DNA from: Rhizopus sp. PT2906
Lineage: Eukaryota; Mucoromycota; Mucoromycetes; Mucorales; Rhizopodaceae
Length of the DNA stretch: 44,588 nt
Reading direction: 5' to 3'
Assembly (NCBI GenBank): GCA_025529335.1
Contig: JAMYHX010000338.1
Span: forward strand, 2,265-46,852
Shown here: in pieces, positions 12,717-23,454 of the stretch
Position numbering within the stretch: position 1 is the stretch's first letter
Layout: every line of letters begins with the position of its first letter
Translations under genes and position numbers: made by a program
The notes under the pieces: model-generated
Told to the model about the DNA's origin: nothing
Databases searched by the model: none
The model's input: the letters and a program-made list of their open reading frames with translations, nothing else

Positions 12717-12738
12717 TCAATTAAAGTGGAATCGTGTT

Positions 12739-12789
<51 letters not shown>

Positions 12790-13376
12790 TCCATCACCAT
12801 TCTAGACGTTTCCTTCAACAGCTTCTTCTTTTTCCAGCAAAACTGGAGAACGTTTGGGATAGCTTCCAGCTTGTCATCAATATCTGGTTTTATTTCAAGA
12901 AGGTCTTTTAACCAGAGTTCGTAAATGGTTCCTTCAGATGCAGGTAACATACTATATAAATAGACAGCTCTGTCAGTAGCATGGACAAAAAGAACTTTAA
13001 TTTTCTGGAAAGTTACAAGTGATCCATACTGATAATCATCAGCAACTGTTTTCAACATGGTCAAAGTGCCAAACAAGCCCTTATGGTGACTAAATTTAGA
13101 TTTTGATTGATCAGTGGATCCAAAATACGACGAGGTTTCGAGAGGCTATATTGAAATTGCTGTTGCCACTGCTTTCAAAAAAAGGGAGATATAAAGAGGC
13201 TGTTAAATGTAATTTCCCCATCATGGATGTCTTTTATTCGGCAATATCACATCCAATCAACCTGAAGTTCTTACTTCTTGGAAAGCTATTTTCAAGCCAT
13301 ATACGATTTTCATACCACTCACAAATAGTTTTACCTCTAAAGTGCAAGAATACGACAAGATGGAATCAGTCTTGAG
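12717..13376 (-). pseudogene. Decayed member of an uncharacterised dispersed family
   Basis: The minus strand has an open frame at 12717-13076 with GLFGTLTMLKTVADDYQYGS, VLFVHATDRAVYLYSML and ELWLKDLLEIKPDIDDKLEA. Upstream pieces (13080-13376) such as TICEWYENRIWLENSF and GKLHLTASLYLP are broken by stops and frame changes. A segment around HHKGLFGTLTMLK resembles HIKAAYGLLAMLH of the relic at 24764-25036, which suggests one repeat family. Near its 3' end the frame runs into a tract of more than 40 A (minus strand). I recall related proteins of unknown function repeated in Mucorales genomes, but could not check it. Confidence 0.4.
12740..12786. repeat. Long poly-T (poly-A on minus) tract
   Basis: An uninterrupted run of more than 40 T on the plus strand, inside the 3' part of the minus-strand relic. 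It may be a relic poly-A tail of a retroposed copy or simple homopolymer expansion. Its exact length is likely to be unreliable in sequencing. Confidence 0.8.
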
Positions 13377-13951
13377 TCTTTTTATGAAAATAGAAAAGAA
13401 AGAGATTCATGGCAAAAGGGAGAAATAGTCTTTATATGCAAGAATAAATGTTGTTAACCAATTGCATATTAGATATGACGTGTCATTAAATACTACAGGC
13501 TACAGATGCCATGAATCAGTGTTGTGTACTTTGTAATAATATCGACTAGAACAGATGACCTTGGCCTGTGTACGAAATACATTGATTATATTACGTTAAA
13601 GGTATACCATCTTTGATATAAAAGCATAAGACATCAGGTTTCTTATTTTCTCTTCCTTCTTCACGTCTTCATTAAGCTTACGTTTCATACCTGTATTACT
13701 CATATGTGTCATATTTATCTCCTGATTAAGCACTTTCAATATTATCGCTCTTGATATTGAAGGTATTATTATTATTGATTTCGGTTTGGTTAGGCTAGGC
13801 TTTATAAAGAACTTGCCACTTTTTCTTTCTTCATTGAATCATTGTCTTTGCTCGGCCCGCAAACATAAATTAAATCCCCGTAGCTTTTTTTGACCTGTCA
13901 GTTTTTTTTTTTAAACTATTTTTTTATCTTCTTCCCTTGTCATAAACAGCC

Positions 13952-14379
13952 ATGGACTTTTCCCGTTTCAACCAAGCAGAGCAAGCTCAAATCGCGGCCA
14001 TGATTGAACACAAGCAGGTTATTTGATTCAAACAACAATAGCCATTTCTATAATCCTAACATTATATAACTAGATGCGTGATTTCATGAAGCTTTACAGC
14101 AGCTTGGTTCAACGTTGTTTTGACGATTGTACAAATGATTTCACCACAAAGTCATTAAATAGCAAAGAAGTAAGACATATATGTTCTATTCTATTGGCTG
14201 CTAAACAAAAATCTTGTAGGAGAGCTGTGTAAATAAATGTGCAGATAAATTCTTCAAGCACTCTGAACGAGTTGGTGCTCGTTTTGCTGAACTTAGTCAA
14301 AATGTAAGCTAATCTGTTGATGTAATATTTGCTTGCAAATAATAACAATAAATAATAGATGACTCCTCCTGGACAATAA
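13952..14379 (+). CDS. TIM9: Mitochondrial intermembrane-space chaperone Tim9
   Basis: Small Tim proteins form hexamers with Tim10 and carry hydrophobic carrier precursors across the intermembrane space to the TIM22 translocase. Exons 13952-14017, 14074-14169, 14220-14303 and 14359-14379 encode 88 residues, the usual size. The twin CX3C motif is visible as RCFDDC and SCVNKC, which form the two disulphide bridges. HSERVGARFAE after the second motif is characteristic of Tim9 rather than Tim10. All introns are 50-56 nt. The last exon has only 21 nt, encoding MTPPGQ and the stop. It is convergent with the RING ligase gene on the opposite strand. Confidence 0.92.
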
Positions 14380-14584
14380 AGATATGTACTAGACGATATA
14401 CACACATTTATATAAATTGAATCAATGATCATTATGACGCTTTTTTGGGGGGTATATATTTCTGCTATTCTTTTCTGATAATCTCTGAGAAAGAAAGGGG
14501 GGAAAAAGGGAAGAGAAAGAGAGAAGGGGAATAGTGTGAAATAAGAAAAAGACAAGGAGGAATCTAAATGTTTGTGTGAATGTA

Positions 14585-16033
14585 TCATGTAGATAAAGGT
14601 CTTCGACATGTTGGGCAAGTAGGTTTAGATACGTGATGCTGAATCCATGAATGCAAGCATTGACTATCAAAAGAAGGGTTAATATGTGTTGAATGTAATG
14701 GGTATAAGAAGGATATTTACAGATGAAACAGGTGTCCACAGGCAAGCTTTGTTGCAGTCTTCATCTTTTCACGACATATTGCACAATCATCATTTAATTT
14801 CGATAACTCTTCAGGTGATGCGTCAACGTATCTAATGACGAGATCAGCAAGATGCAGCAATAAAGATATATAAAATTACCTTTGTCTGATATAAGCCATA
14901 GCCCTCCATCTTTCCCTGTAAATGGTGATCTTGTTATGCAATGTCTTTAATACACTTCTCACATTTAAAAATAAGACAATATCAACTAGCCCAAAGGAGA
15001 TTCCATGCATCCACTAGGATTATATAATTAAGAATGAAGTGACATTTGATTGGATCGTACTTACCATGAGTTGAAGATATTGTAATAAGGTGCAAGCCAG
15101 TATTAATACATCAGCACTCAATTCTGTATAATAATTTATCCATCTTTTACTTTCGAAGCCATTTTCAATCCATTGATCGAGTAAATGTGTGATATATTTG
15201 ATAAGAACTTGTACTGTATCTAATACGACAGGCAAAAACTATTACTCAGAGTGTCAGTCTATGATATTAATAGATCACATGCCCCTTACCTCCAATGTAA
15301 GAAATGCTAATGAAGTTGGGAATAAATAAAGCGATCCAAGATACCAAATGATGTTACTGAGTAAAATGGTTGATAATAATATGATGATTTTGTAATATTT
15401 ATGTATCGAAACAAAGGCAATTGTTGTAAGCTATGCACAGTCGTAAGCATCAAGATATAAAGTAGAATCGATACTTACATTATCCAACCGATCCCTACTT
15501 AGTAAACTGAATATTCGCATAAATCCTAAAATTCCAATCCACATGGACAATCTTAATATATGTCGCCACACTGGATCCATTACTGCTCCAATGAATATCA
15601 TTTTAAATAATAAAAAGTTGAGCATCCTGTCATACATATGCTAAATATATTATTAAAACAACTGCTTATCATGTACACTATACACATACTTGACTCTCTA
15701 TTGGCCATAGTTCTCCAAATACCCATTTTATGATGCATCTTCCAATCAATAGCGATCCACAAATACTCATGTTGACATGGGCCTATATTTGAATGAGTAT
15801 GCAATAATGTATAATGTACATGCTTTTACCAATAAACTAATCTTTCTGGATTCAACATGGGCAAAATAGGCCATAATATAACTCTTGTTACAAGTGATTG
15901 AAGTATTTGTGAAGGGCTTTGAATAACATGATGCCCAAATATCAGATAGTAAAAATGACTTTAAGGTGATTATAAAGGAGACGACAAAACTAACTGTTGA
16001 TACAGCTGCGTAGGTTGAAATATTGTATTTCAT
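14585..16033 (-). CDS. AMFR/gp78-like multispanning RING-H2 E3 ubiquitin ligase
   Basis: A probable ER-membrane ubiquitin ligase of the Hrd1/AMFR class, acting in ER-associated degradation. Exons, in transcript order: 15830-16033, 15690-15782, 15479-15640, 15290-15430, 15065-15238, 14880-15013, 14721-14831 and 14585-14663, giving 365 residues. The first ~290 residues carry several hydrophobic segments, with the AMFR-like GRCIIKWVFGELWPIESQH. Then DASPEELSKLNDDCAIC leads into a RING-H2 (about 318-360) with CGHLFHLQCLHSWI and PTCPTCRRPL. All eight zinc ligands are present. The protein stops right after the RING, so the CUE, G2BR and p97-binding parts of animal gp78 are absent. It starts only 55 bp downstream of the formin stop on the same strand. 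Hrd1 is the alternative, but DDCAIC and the PEELSKLNDD spacing favour AMFR. Confidence 0.85.
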
Positions 16034-16088
16034 GAAGAAAAAAAAAAAAAAAAAAAAAAAAAGAAAAAAAAAGGAAAAGGAAATTTAT
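16034..16088 (-). promoter_or_regulatory. 55-bp spacer between formin and AMFR-like gene, with poly-T
   Basis: The stop of the formin (16089-16091) and the start codon of the RING ligase (16031-16033) are separated by 55 bp. Nearly all of it is a poly-A run on plus, poly-T on the transcribed strand. Any formin 3' UTR and ligase 5' UTR must therefore overlap neighbouring coding sequence. The tract could act as a poly(dA:dT) nucleosome-excluding promoter element. Confidence 0.45.
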
Positions 16089-19000
16089 TTACATATAAAT
16101 CGACTCTAATAATTCCAAAGCGTTTAACTCGTTTGAGATGATCGGATTCAGTTTTTGTTGTCTCTGTCTCGTCTTGTGTTCTCTTCTTGGACTCATTAAC
16201 AACTTGGCATATAAAGCTTCAATGCCAATATCATGTTGTGTGTTGATGGTATCTATTGTAACAAAGATGAATATCAGATGCCTTTACACAAAATACAACT
16301 TACAATCACTTATATCAATTCCTTTTCCTTTGCTACTCTTTGCTTGATTTCTTCTTTCTGCTTCAATTCTCTTTTGCGCTTCAAGACGTTCTTTTGTCTT
16401 TTTGGCTAGTTTCAAGTCTTCCGTGCATTTCTATACTTGGGCTTTTAATGAAACGCTCTGTATATGCATATATCTTTTTACCTGCCAGCTTGTAATAAAT
16501 GTATGGAATATTTTAAAAAATTCATTTGATTGTACGGTCTGAACATTCTCTCCATAGAATGAAACCGTCTTTTGGAATAATTCATCTGATTTTACTTGTA
16601 GTTGCTCTACTTGACTTACTTTGGATTCTGCCTCTGTTTGAAAATGTTTCATTATTTCTGTAAAGGAATCATCGCCTGATAGCACATCAAACTGCTTCAG
16701 TCCATTCTTTATTTCACAAAAGTCTGTCATTACTTCAGTCTTGTTTACTTTATAAATGGATTAGTTTATGTGTTTCAATGCCTTTGCTTTTTATTTTTAC
16801 CTTTGCTAGCTTCTTCACAATATTTTAATTCATCTAAAAATTCAAGTACTTTTGGGAAGCTCTTTTCTATAATTTCAACAATAAAATGAAGTAGAGTACT
16901 TGATGTATTACTCGTGCTTTTTGTATCAATAAGCTATTGTTATTACTTTATTAGAACAATAAAAGCAGTGATTGCTCATAATTACCTTATTGATACTAGT
17001 AATCTTTATACCAAACGCACCTCCTCTACTTGTATTACCATTCATAAAGTTACCCAAGACTAGAATCATCTGTAAGAGTTTTTTAAACCTTTTCGCATGC
17101 AGTAAAGATTCGGATGCTTTCAGGATAAGATCCAATGCCTAAATAAATATTATATATTTATATATATATATCATTCTCTTCTTCTTGATGCTGCAGCTTT
17201 TTTTTTTTTATACCTTTTCGACACCTTCTACCTTATCCCAGAATACCGTCTTGTAAAGCAAACAGCTGATCCTTGGCTTAAATTGATTGATATTGACCAT
17301 TTCCAACACCAACTGATCAGGCTTTGACAGTCTTTCAATACTCTCCCCGGACTCCTTGTACTTTTTCAACGTTTCTGCCTCTTCACTACTTGGCGCAAAC
17401 TTGAGAAAGTTCTCCAAGACAAGCTCTACTTGAATATATGGCGAGATGTCCAACACGTACTCTGCTAATCGCTTGACTTCAAACTCTTTAGGCAAGCTTG
17501 TCAAAAAGATACTCATCGCATGTGCCTTCTTGGGATCTAACAGTTCGATCGAATCAGTTGCCTTTCGTTTTCGCTTGGAGAGATCAGATGCTACCGGCTT
17601 TTGGGCAAATGTCTTTTCGATGAGTGTAAAGACATCAGCGTGTGACAGTTTAGAGACAATGGATTGTTGGTTGAACAGTGACTCATCGGCTGGGTCGTCG
17701 TTGCTGTCAATAATGTCATCTTGGTCATCATCTTCTAAATGTTCCCATATGGTGTTTCCAAGCTGTCTTCTGTGGATCTTTTCCCATTCAACGAATTTAA
17801 GCTTTTGACGTGGTTGTTGTGTTCCTGCTGTTGATGCAGGGGGTGCATTAGGCGCAGGAGGGCAAGGGGGACAAGGCGCTGTGTTGCTTACAGGTATAGG
17901 TGGGGGAGGAGGAATAGGCGGACAAGGCGCTGTATTGGACAAAGAAGGTGCGGAGGGTGGAGGAGGAGGCGGTGGAGGTGGCACGTTGCCAGAAGCATTT
18001 GCAGAAAGAGACATAGGAGGAGGGGGAGGAGGGGGAGGTGGTACGTTGTCAGAAGCATTTGCAGAAAGAGACATAGAAGGAGGGGGAGGAGGGGGAGGTG
18101 GGGGTGGGATGCTGACAACTGGAGTATTCGTAGAAGAAGGCGCAGGTGGAGGAGGTGGGGGAGGTGGGGGTATACTAAGCGGTGTATTACTGTTATCATT
18201 ATCCAAAGTAGGTTGATGAGTTAGTGTGTTGCTATCGTCTGCTTCAAGAGTGGGCGCTGCGTTGTCTGATTCTAGAGCCGAGGGTATATTCTCATTTGAA
18301 GTCTTTTCGGTCGTAGACAGTGACTCTGCAACTTGTTTGGCAAGGTGATCAGGGGAAGGCGATGGCGTTGGTAACTCTGTAGGTGTTGATACTTTTTTGG
18401 TAGGCGTGAATGATTTTTCTGCATAATTCGGAAGCTGCTTTCTTGGTATCTTGTGTTTGGGCTTACTGTTATTATTATTGTTGTTAACAGCATTTCCAAT
18501 TTTTGACTTTAAGGCATCAAATGGTTCGCTCTAAGAATAACAATAAGTAAGCATTAGATAAGAAATCTAATAAACTTTACTGGCTGAGTGTGATGATTGC
18601 TTTGCACAAGAATATTAACAGTCTCATACAACCTTTGTATTTGACTGTCCATGGATTCTAGGGTCTTTTTATGATCTAGTTCTATATCATCTAGTCGTTG
18701 TTGGAGTACAGCATTGGTTTGATTGGCAATGCGTAAACTTCGTTCGAGTGCTTCATTTTTAAGCCGTAATTGTCCAACGAGACCATCTGATGTTTCAAAC
18801 TGAGTCAAACAGGGGAACAGTAAAAGAACATTCATTCGACATTACCTGCCTTTAGATCAAGCTGAACTCTCAGGGCAGCCTCTCTCTCGAGTGCCTGTGC
18901 TGCGATCTCCCTGGCCTCATCTGCTTCTTGTAACGCTTCTTCTAGTTCATCCTCCTCTGCAAATTTGGCAATGAGATCCTTGACAGTGACACCATATGTG

Positions 19001-20601
19001 CTTGTGAAACTATTGCTATTTCTGTCAAATGTGACTTGAGAGACAAAGTGCTCGATCAGCTGATAATATCTGTTCCTTGTTTCTGAGTCGCATTGAATCA
19101 GAAGCAAGTCTTGCAGCAGTTTTTGAAAATAGTCGTAGGCTTTGGTACCGTTGATCGTGGCTACTATCTTTTCGACGATTTCAGCAGGATCTGCACTGCC
19201 ACCGACAACCATGTGTGCAATATTATCATTGTCTTCAGATTCATGAAACTCTTCTAATTTGATATTGATCAACTCGTTGTTGAATAACTTTAGCTTTTCC
19301 AAGACCTGGGCTAGTCCTCCTTGATAGAGTTGGTTACGTAAAGTCATTCTATACTCGATGTCTTGAACTGTATCCGGATCGACAATAGCGTTTATTAATA
19401 GTAAATTTGCCAGCTATCATCCTGTTAGTTCTTTTTCATTTTTTTTTGTGGCGTCTTACCGCATGCTCGGATATGGGTATATCTGTATTCACAGTCTTGT
19501 TATGATTGTCTAATGTCGAGTGAAATGCCCTCAGCCAAGAGTCAAAGGGACCATAATCACTTTTGGTTTCTCTGATTGTTTCCATGCCTTGAAGCACTAT
19601 CGAATGTCCTTTGGGTTGTTCAAAGTAGCACATGAAGGTCAGTGCGTCACAAACTAGTCTTTGTGTTGGTATCGAGGGTGACAATATTGATTGTGTTAAC
19701 TGGATGATGTAAAATGGATCGCTAATGACTTGTTGTATGCCATACTGTGATATAAAAAGAGGGTGAGTCTTTCTTATTGACTATATATGTGTGCATGTAG
19801 ATGTCTACATAGTTACTAAACAACTGTCGCAAGCATTTGATGATTTCAAACTCTAATTGACATTCTTTTTGATTCCTTTATAATAATAGAGTTTAGACAA
19901 GAGAATATATATATATATGTTGTATTAAGTACCTTGCATTGATCTTGTTGATTGATGCTAGTTCCTCACACAAGGTTCGTATCCCGTTTTGTTCAATGAA
20001 TTCCTGTGCCCATCTATACACATATGTTAGTATAAGGGATATGTTTTATGTGTGTGTGTGTGTGTATGTGTGTGTGTTTGTATTGATTACTTGATAGGCA
20101 TTGTCCTTAACCGAACAGATAGATCAGATACTAGCTTACATCGAATTTCCCATTTTGAGTCTCTCTTGGTAATAGCATTGATATAATAAGAAGGCGTTTT
20201 ATTAGCATAGGATTCTAGACTAGTGCTATGTAGTGTTCCTATAGAAGAGAGGGCGTTTTCATGGCACAAGATGAACCACTTTTTATCAGAAGGTAAGCTT
20301 CTGACACTGGCGTCACTTGTGTTCAAATTGAGTCTAGTCTATACATAGAATTAATTGCTTGATCATAGATCGTGTTATTATTATTATTATTACGGCTGCT
20401 TCTTCAAATAGTCTATCAATTTCCTCATTGGTTGGCTTATCTTTTAAGCTATTTAATGGTGACAAGGATGCAATGGAAGAAGTAGATACTAAAATAGGAA
20501 AGAGTGAGCCCGTGGTTTCTATTTGACTATAAACAATTACATTCGTCACTTTGATGTTGTTGTTGCTGTTTATTATTCTTTTTGCTTTTGAAAAATGACA
20601 T
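16089..20601 (-). CDS. Diaphanous/Bni1-type formin
   Basis: Formins nucleate and elongate unbranched actin filaments for polarised growth and cytokinesis. Exons, in transcript order: 20541-20601, 20394-20488, 20091-20338, 19933-20013, 19809-19875, 19460-19744, 18846-19413, 18581-18786, 17214-18530, 16986-17138, 16801-16933, 16482-16747, 16304-16430 and 16089-16252, encoding 1256 residues. Domain order is complete. A GTPase-binding/FH3 region covers about 1-440 (WAQEFIEQNGIRTLCEEL, LVCDALTFMCYF). A coiled coil follows (about 440-535). FH1 has five long polyproline runs (about 657-770). FH2 covers about 781-1185 (LKFVEWEKIHRRQLGNTIW, VLGNFMNGNTSRGGAFGIK). A DAD-like basic tail has LLMSPRREHKTRQRQQ. 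Complete regulatory ends suggest Rho-controlled autoinhibition. Confidence 0.94.
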
Positions 20602-20717
20602 GAAAAAAAAAAGAAAGCTTGCATTACATATAAAAGTATTTATATATAAAGCAATTACTTAATTTGGTAGATTGAAAACAATAGACAAAAAGTTGTTACA
20701 AATCTAATGTTAAGCTT

Positions 20718-22154
20718 TTATTTATCTTCATTATCAGAAGATGACCATAGATGATTTGATGCCCAACGTACAATATTATTTAATATACTACTACTGCTAC
20801 TACTACTCGTACTACTATTCGTACTATGGGTGTGACTACTACTGATACTATTGCTTCTCTTCTTTTGTGCTGTGAAAGAGGGGGCATCGTCTATATGTTC
20901 ACTATGCGTATCCCAATCATCATCATCAAATTCATAATCATAGTCTGATTTACTTGGTATATAATCCTGATCTATATCGTCTGTATTCCAATGGATCATC
21001 GAATTATTATTGTTGTTGTTATTACTTCTACTACTACTGCTGCTATTATTATTATTATTATTATTATTATTGTTACTATTACTATTGCTGCTGCCTGCAT
21101 GATTGATTGCATTTCTATCTTTTGATACACGAATGATATGCTGGACTAGTGCATCCGAGTCTGCACTCTCTGCTTCCCAATCATAGCTATTCTTTCTTTG
21201 TTTGGCATGACTGCTGTTATATCTACGTAATCGATAGTTATAATAACTCGTATCTCCTATTTCGTCGTCTGATGAGGTCGATGACTCGTCTGATCTCGAG
21301 CTTGTTTTTAATAAAGTAGGTTCAATTTTCTTTATAGAGCGTATCTTTTGTTGTAATTTAGGTTTCATCATGATAACTTCTTCTTCTTCTTCTTCTTCGT
21401 CTTTATTATTATCATCGTTGTCATCATCATCATCATCATCTGGTTCATATGAGTCTGTGTCGTCACTTGCTGTATTCTTTGATTTCCCAGTTAATGCAAT
21501 ACACTGTTCTACATACTGATTGAATCTCAGTTTCGGTTGACGATGGTTTGCGATAACAGAAGGAGAAAATGCGCCTACTTCCTGATTTACTTTAGATATA
21601 GATAAACTGCTGCTTGCTGATAAATCATCGTCTTTCTTTTTAGGATTGTTTTGGTGTATTTGTAATTCAGACGCTGATCTTTTTAATAAATCTGACATTG
21701 TCACTTTCTTTAATGCTGATTTCAAAGGTTTCTCTTGTGGTTTTTGAAGTGGTGAAGGTAATGGTCTGATATGCTTCTTATCTTGTTTCATTACTGTATG
21801 CAATGGTCCATAAAGCCATGTTACATCACTATCCTTTAACCTATATATATATATATATTCAAATAGATTAATACAGGATAGGAATATATATATATAATTA
21901 ATTTCATTTTACCAATTCAATGTCTCTGGACTCACCGTCTTGAGATTATTTCTTTGTTTGGCCCATGTTCTCCATGAGGCATTCTCCAATCGAATACCAT
22001 TGATAATGTTCAATTTCTGTTTGGTTAATACTCTCCAAGATGCAGCAAGATCCATTTCATCAAAGTTATATGATAAATAATCCACATTCCCTTCTGTATT
22101 CTTCACATTGATCGTTGATTCATCATCTGCTGCATGTCTCTTTTTCTGTAGCAT
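20718..22154 (-). CDS. Reg1-like regulatory subunit of protein phosphatase 1 (DUF1752)
   Basis: Reg1-type proteins direct the PP1 catalytic subunit Glc7 to Snf1 and other targets in glucose repression. Two exons, 21913-22154 and 20718-21840, encode 454 residues. Residues ~28-90 form the fungal DUF1752/GATA-like N-domain (DYLSYNFDEMDLAASWRVL, NASWRTWAKQ, TWLYGPL). Around 184-196 lies KLRFNQYVEQCIAL, which resembles the conserved Reg1 segment carrying the RVxF-type PP1-docking motif, here K-L-R-F. The rest is low complexity: poly-D, poly-E, poly-N and poly-S stretches encoded by trinucleotide repeats. The gene diverges from the SCI1-like gene across 147 bp. Assignment rests on the N-domain plus the docking motif; the phosphatase partner is inferred. 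Confidence 0.78.
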
Positions 22155-22301
22155 CTTTATATATAAAAAAAGAAAGAGAAAGAGAGAAAAAGAGATAGAA
22201 AATACCTTGACTTTTTTGAAGTTATCAATTTTTTTTTATATATATATTTATCCGTCTATTGAATTTCCGATGTCATTTTTTCTTTTTTTTCCTCTTTGAG
22301 T
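22155..22301. promoter_or_regulatory. 147-bp divergent promoter region
   Basis: This is all the DNA between the start codons of the Reg1-like gene (minus) and the SCI1-like gene (plus). It must hold both promoters and 5' UTRs. It contains an A/G-rich half next to the minus gene and a T-rich half next to the plus gene, with TATATATA at about 22240-22250. Confidence 0.55.
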
Positions 22302-22966
22302 ATGGCCACCTCTAGATCATCCAGAGTTCATTCTAAACATTCATCATCAAAAAGAAGACGCTCAGAATCACCTATAAAATACAAGAAAAAGAAGAAAAGG
22401 TTGACATTCACTGTACTTGTATGCACTGACTCATTATTCTAGTTATAGTTATAGTGATAGTAGTAGTAGTAGTAGTAGCAGCAGCAGCAGAGAAAGTAGT
22501 CCCGATAAAAGATATAAAAGACGTAAAAAGCATAAAAAATCGAAAAAGGTATTATTGACTCTCCAGATATCCATACTTTTAACAATTATAAAACAAGTCA
22601 AAAAAGAAGAGCAAGTCATTATCTATTGGTGATCAATGGGGCAAATATGGTATTATCTATGAGTCAGAGTAAGCAGACCTTTCTTGTTTATGATACAACA
22701 GACTCATTTATTATTATTAGCATCTTTACAAAAGAACCGGTAAAGTGAGCAATAATGAATTTGCTTCAATACGTATCTATTTACTCATTATGCTATAGGA
22801 ATTTCAAGCTTGGTTGATCGAAGTCAAGGATGCGGACGTTGAGACATTAAGTCAGAGTAAACGGAAAGAAATGTTTATAGAGTTTATGGAAGATTACAAT
22901 ACAGCGACTTTACCTCATAAAAAGTAATAGTAATATTCAACAACTAGGGATGAAGGATTTACCACT

Positions 22967-23007
<41 letters not shown>

Positions 23008-23299
23008 GTTCTATAGTATTGAAAAATGGGAAAAGCGTCAACAGGCAATCAGAATGGGTGAACAATACGTTGAAGAGACATTTGATTTTGCAAAGGATGA
23101 AGAAAGGTTAAGACAGCATCATAAGCAAGCAGCTAAAGCCGCCGCTGCTTCTCGTCAGCCTGCACTTCAATTATCAGAAGATCAGATCAAAGAACTTTCA
23201 AGAGTCAACAGAGAGCGTATTGAAGCAGATCGTATGCGCAAGATGGGATTGACGCCAAAGGAGGGCATGGGTGTCCGATATGAAGAAGTTGATTTATAA
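22302..23299 (+). CDS. SCI1-like lysine/serine-rich nuclear protein
   Basis: Exons 22302-22399, 22443-22548, 22598-22668, 22721-22739, 22799-22923 and 23008-23299 encode 236 residues. The first ~75 residues are basic and Ser-rich (SRESSPDKRYKRRKKHKK), like an RS-type nuclear or splicing-associated protein. A conserved domain follows: IGDQWGKYGIIYESDIFTK, EFQAWLIEVKDADVETLSQ, MFIEFMEDYNTATLPHKKF and YSIEKWEKRQQA. The pattern resembles the family of tobacco style cell-cycle inhibitor SCI1 and its eukaryotic homologues; the exact role in fungi is unknown. The C-terminus is an Ala/Glu-rich helix ending GLTPKEGMGVRYEEVDL. Exon 4 is a 19-nt microexon, and intron 5 contains a long poly-T tract before its AAG acceptor. 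Confidence 0.7.
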
Positions 23300-23454
23300 A
23301 AAAGCTTAAATAAATAGCCTTATTGTCTATTTCTGTAGCGTAAGAGCGTAACATATAGGCTCTTGATCTTTTTCAATGCAACTAATTTAGGCTAATATCT
23401 TTTTTAATAAAGAAAAGAAAGAGAGGAATATATGCTTATGTCTGTAAATAAAAA

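Noticed and set aside
14109..14618. 169-residue minus-strand frame
   Set aside because: It overlaps Tim9 exons on the opposite strand and runs out of frame through the last RING exon. No splice or homology support.
17881..18216. Plus-strand poly-Gly frame
   Set aside because: It is the antisense of the formin FH1 polyproline runs.
20020..20080. (GT)n tract as a regulatory element
   Set aside because: It lies inside a formin intron and looks like an ordinary microsatellite.
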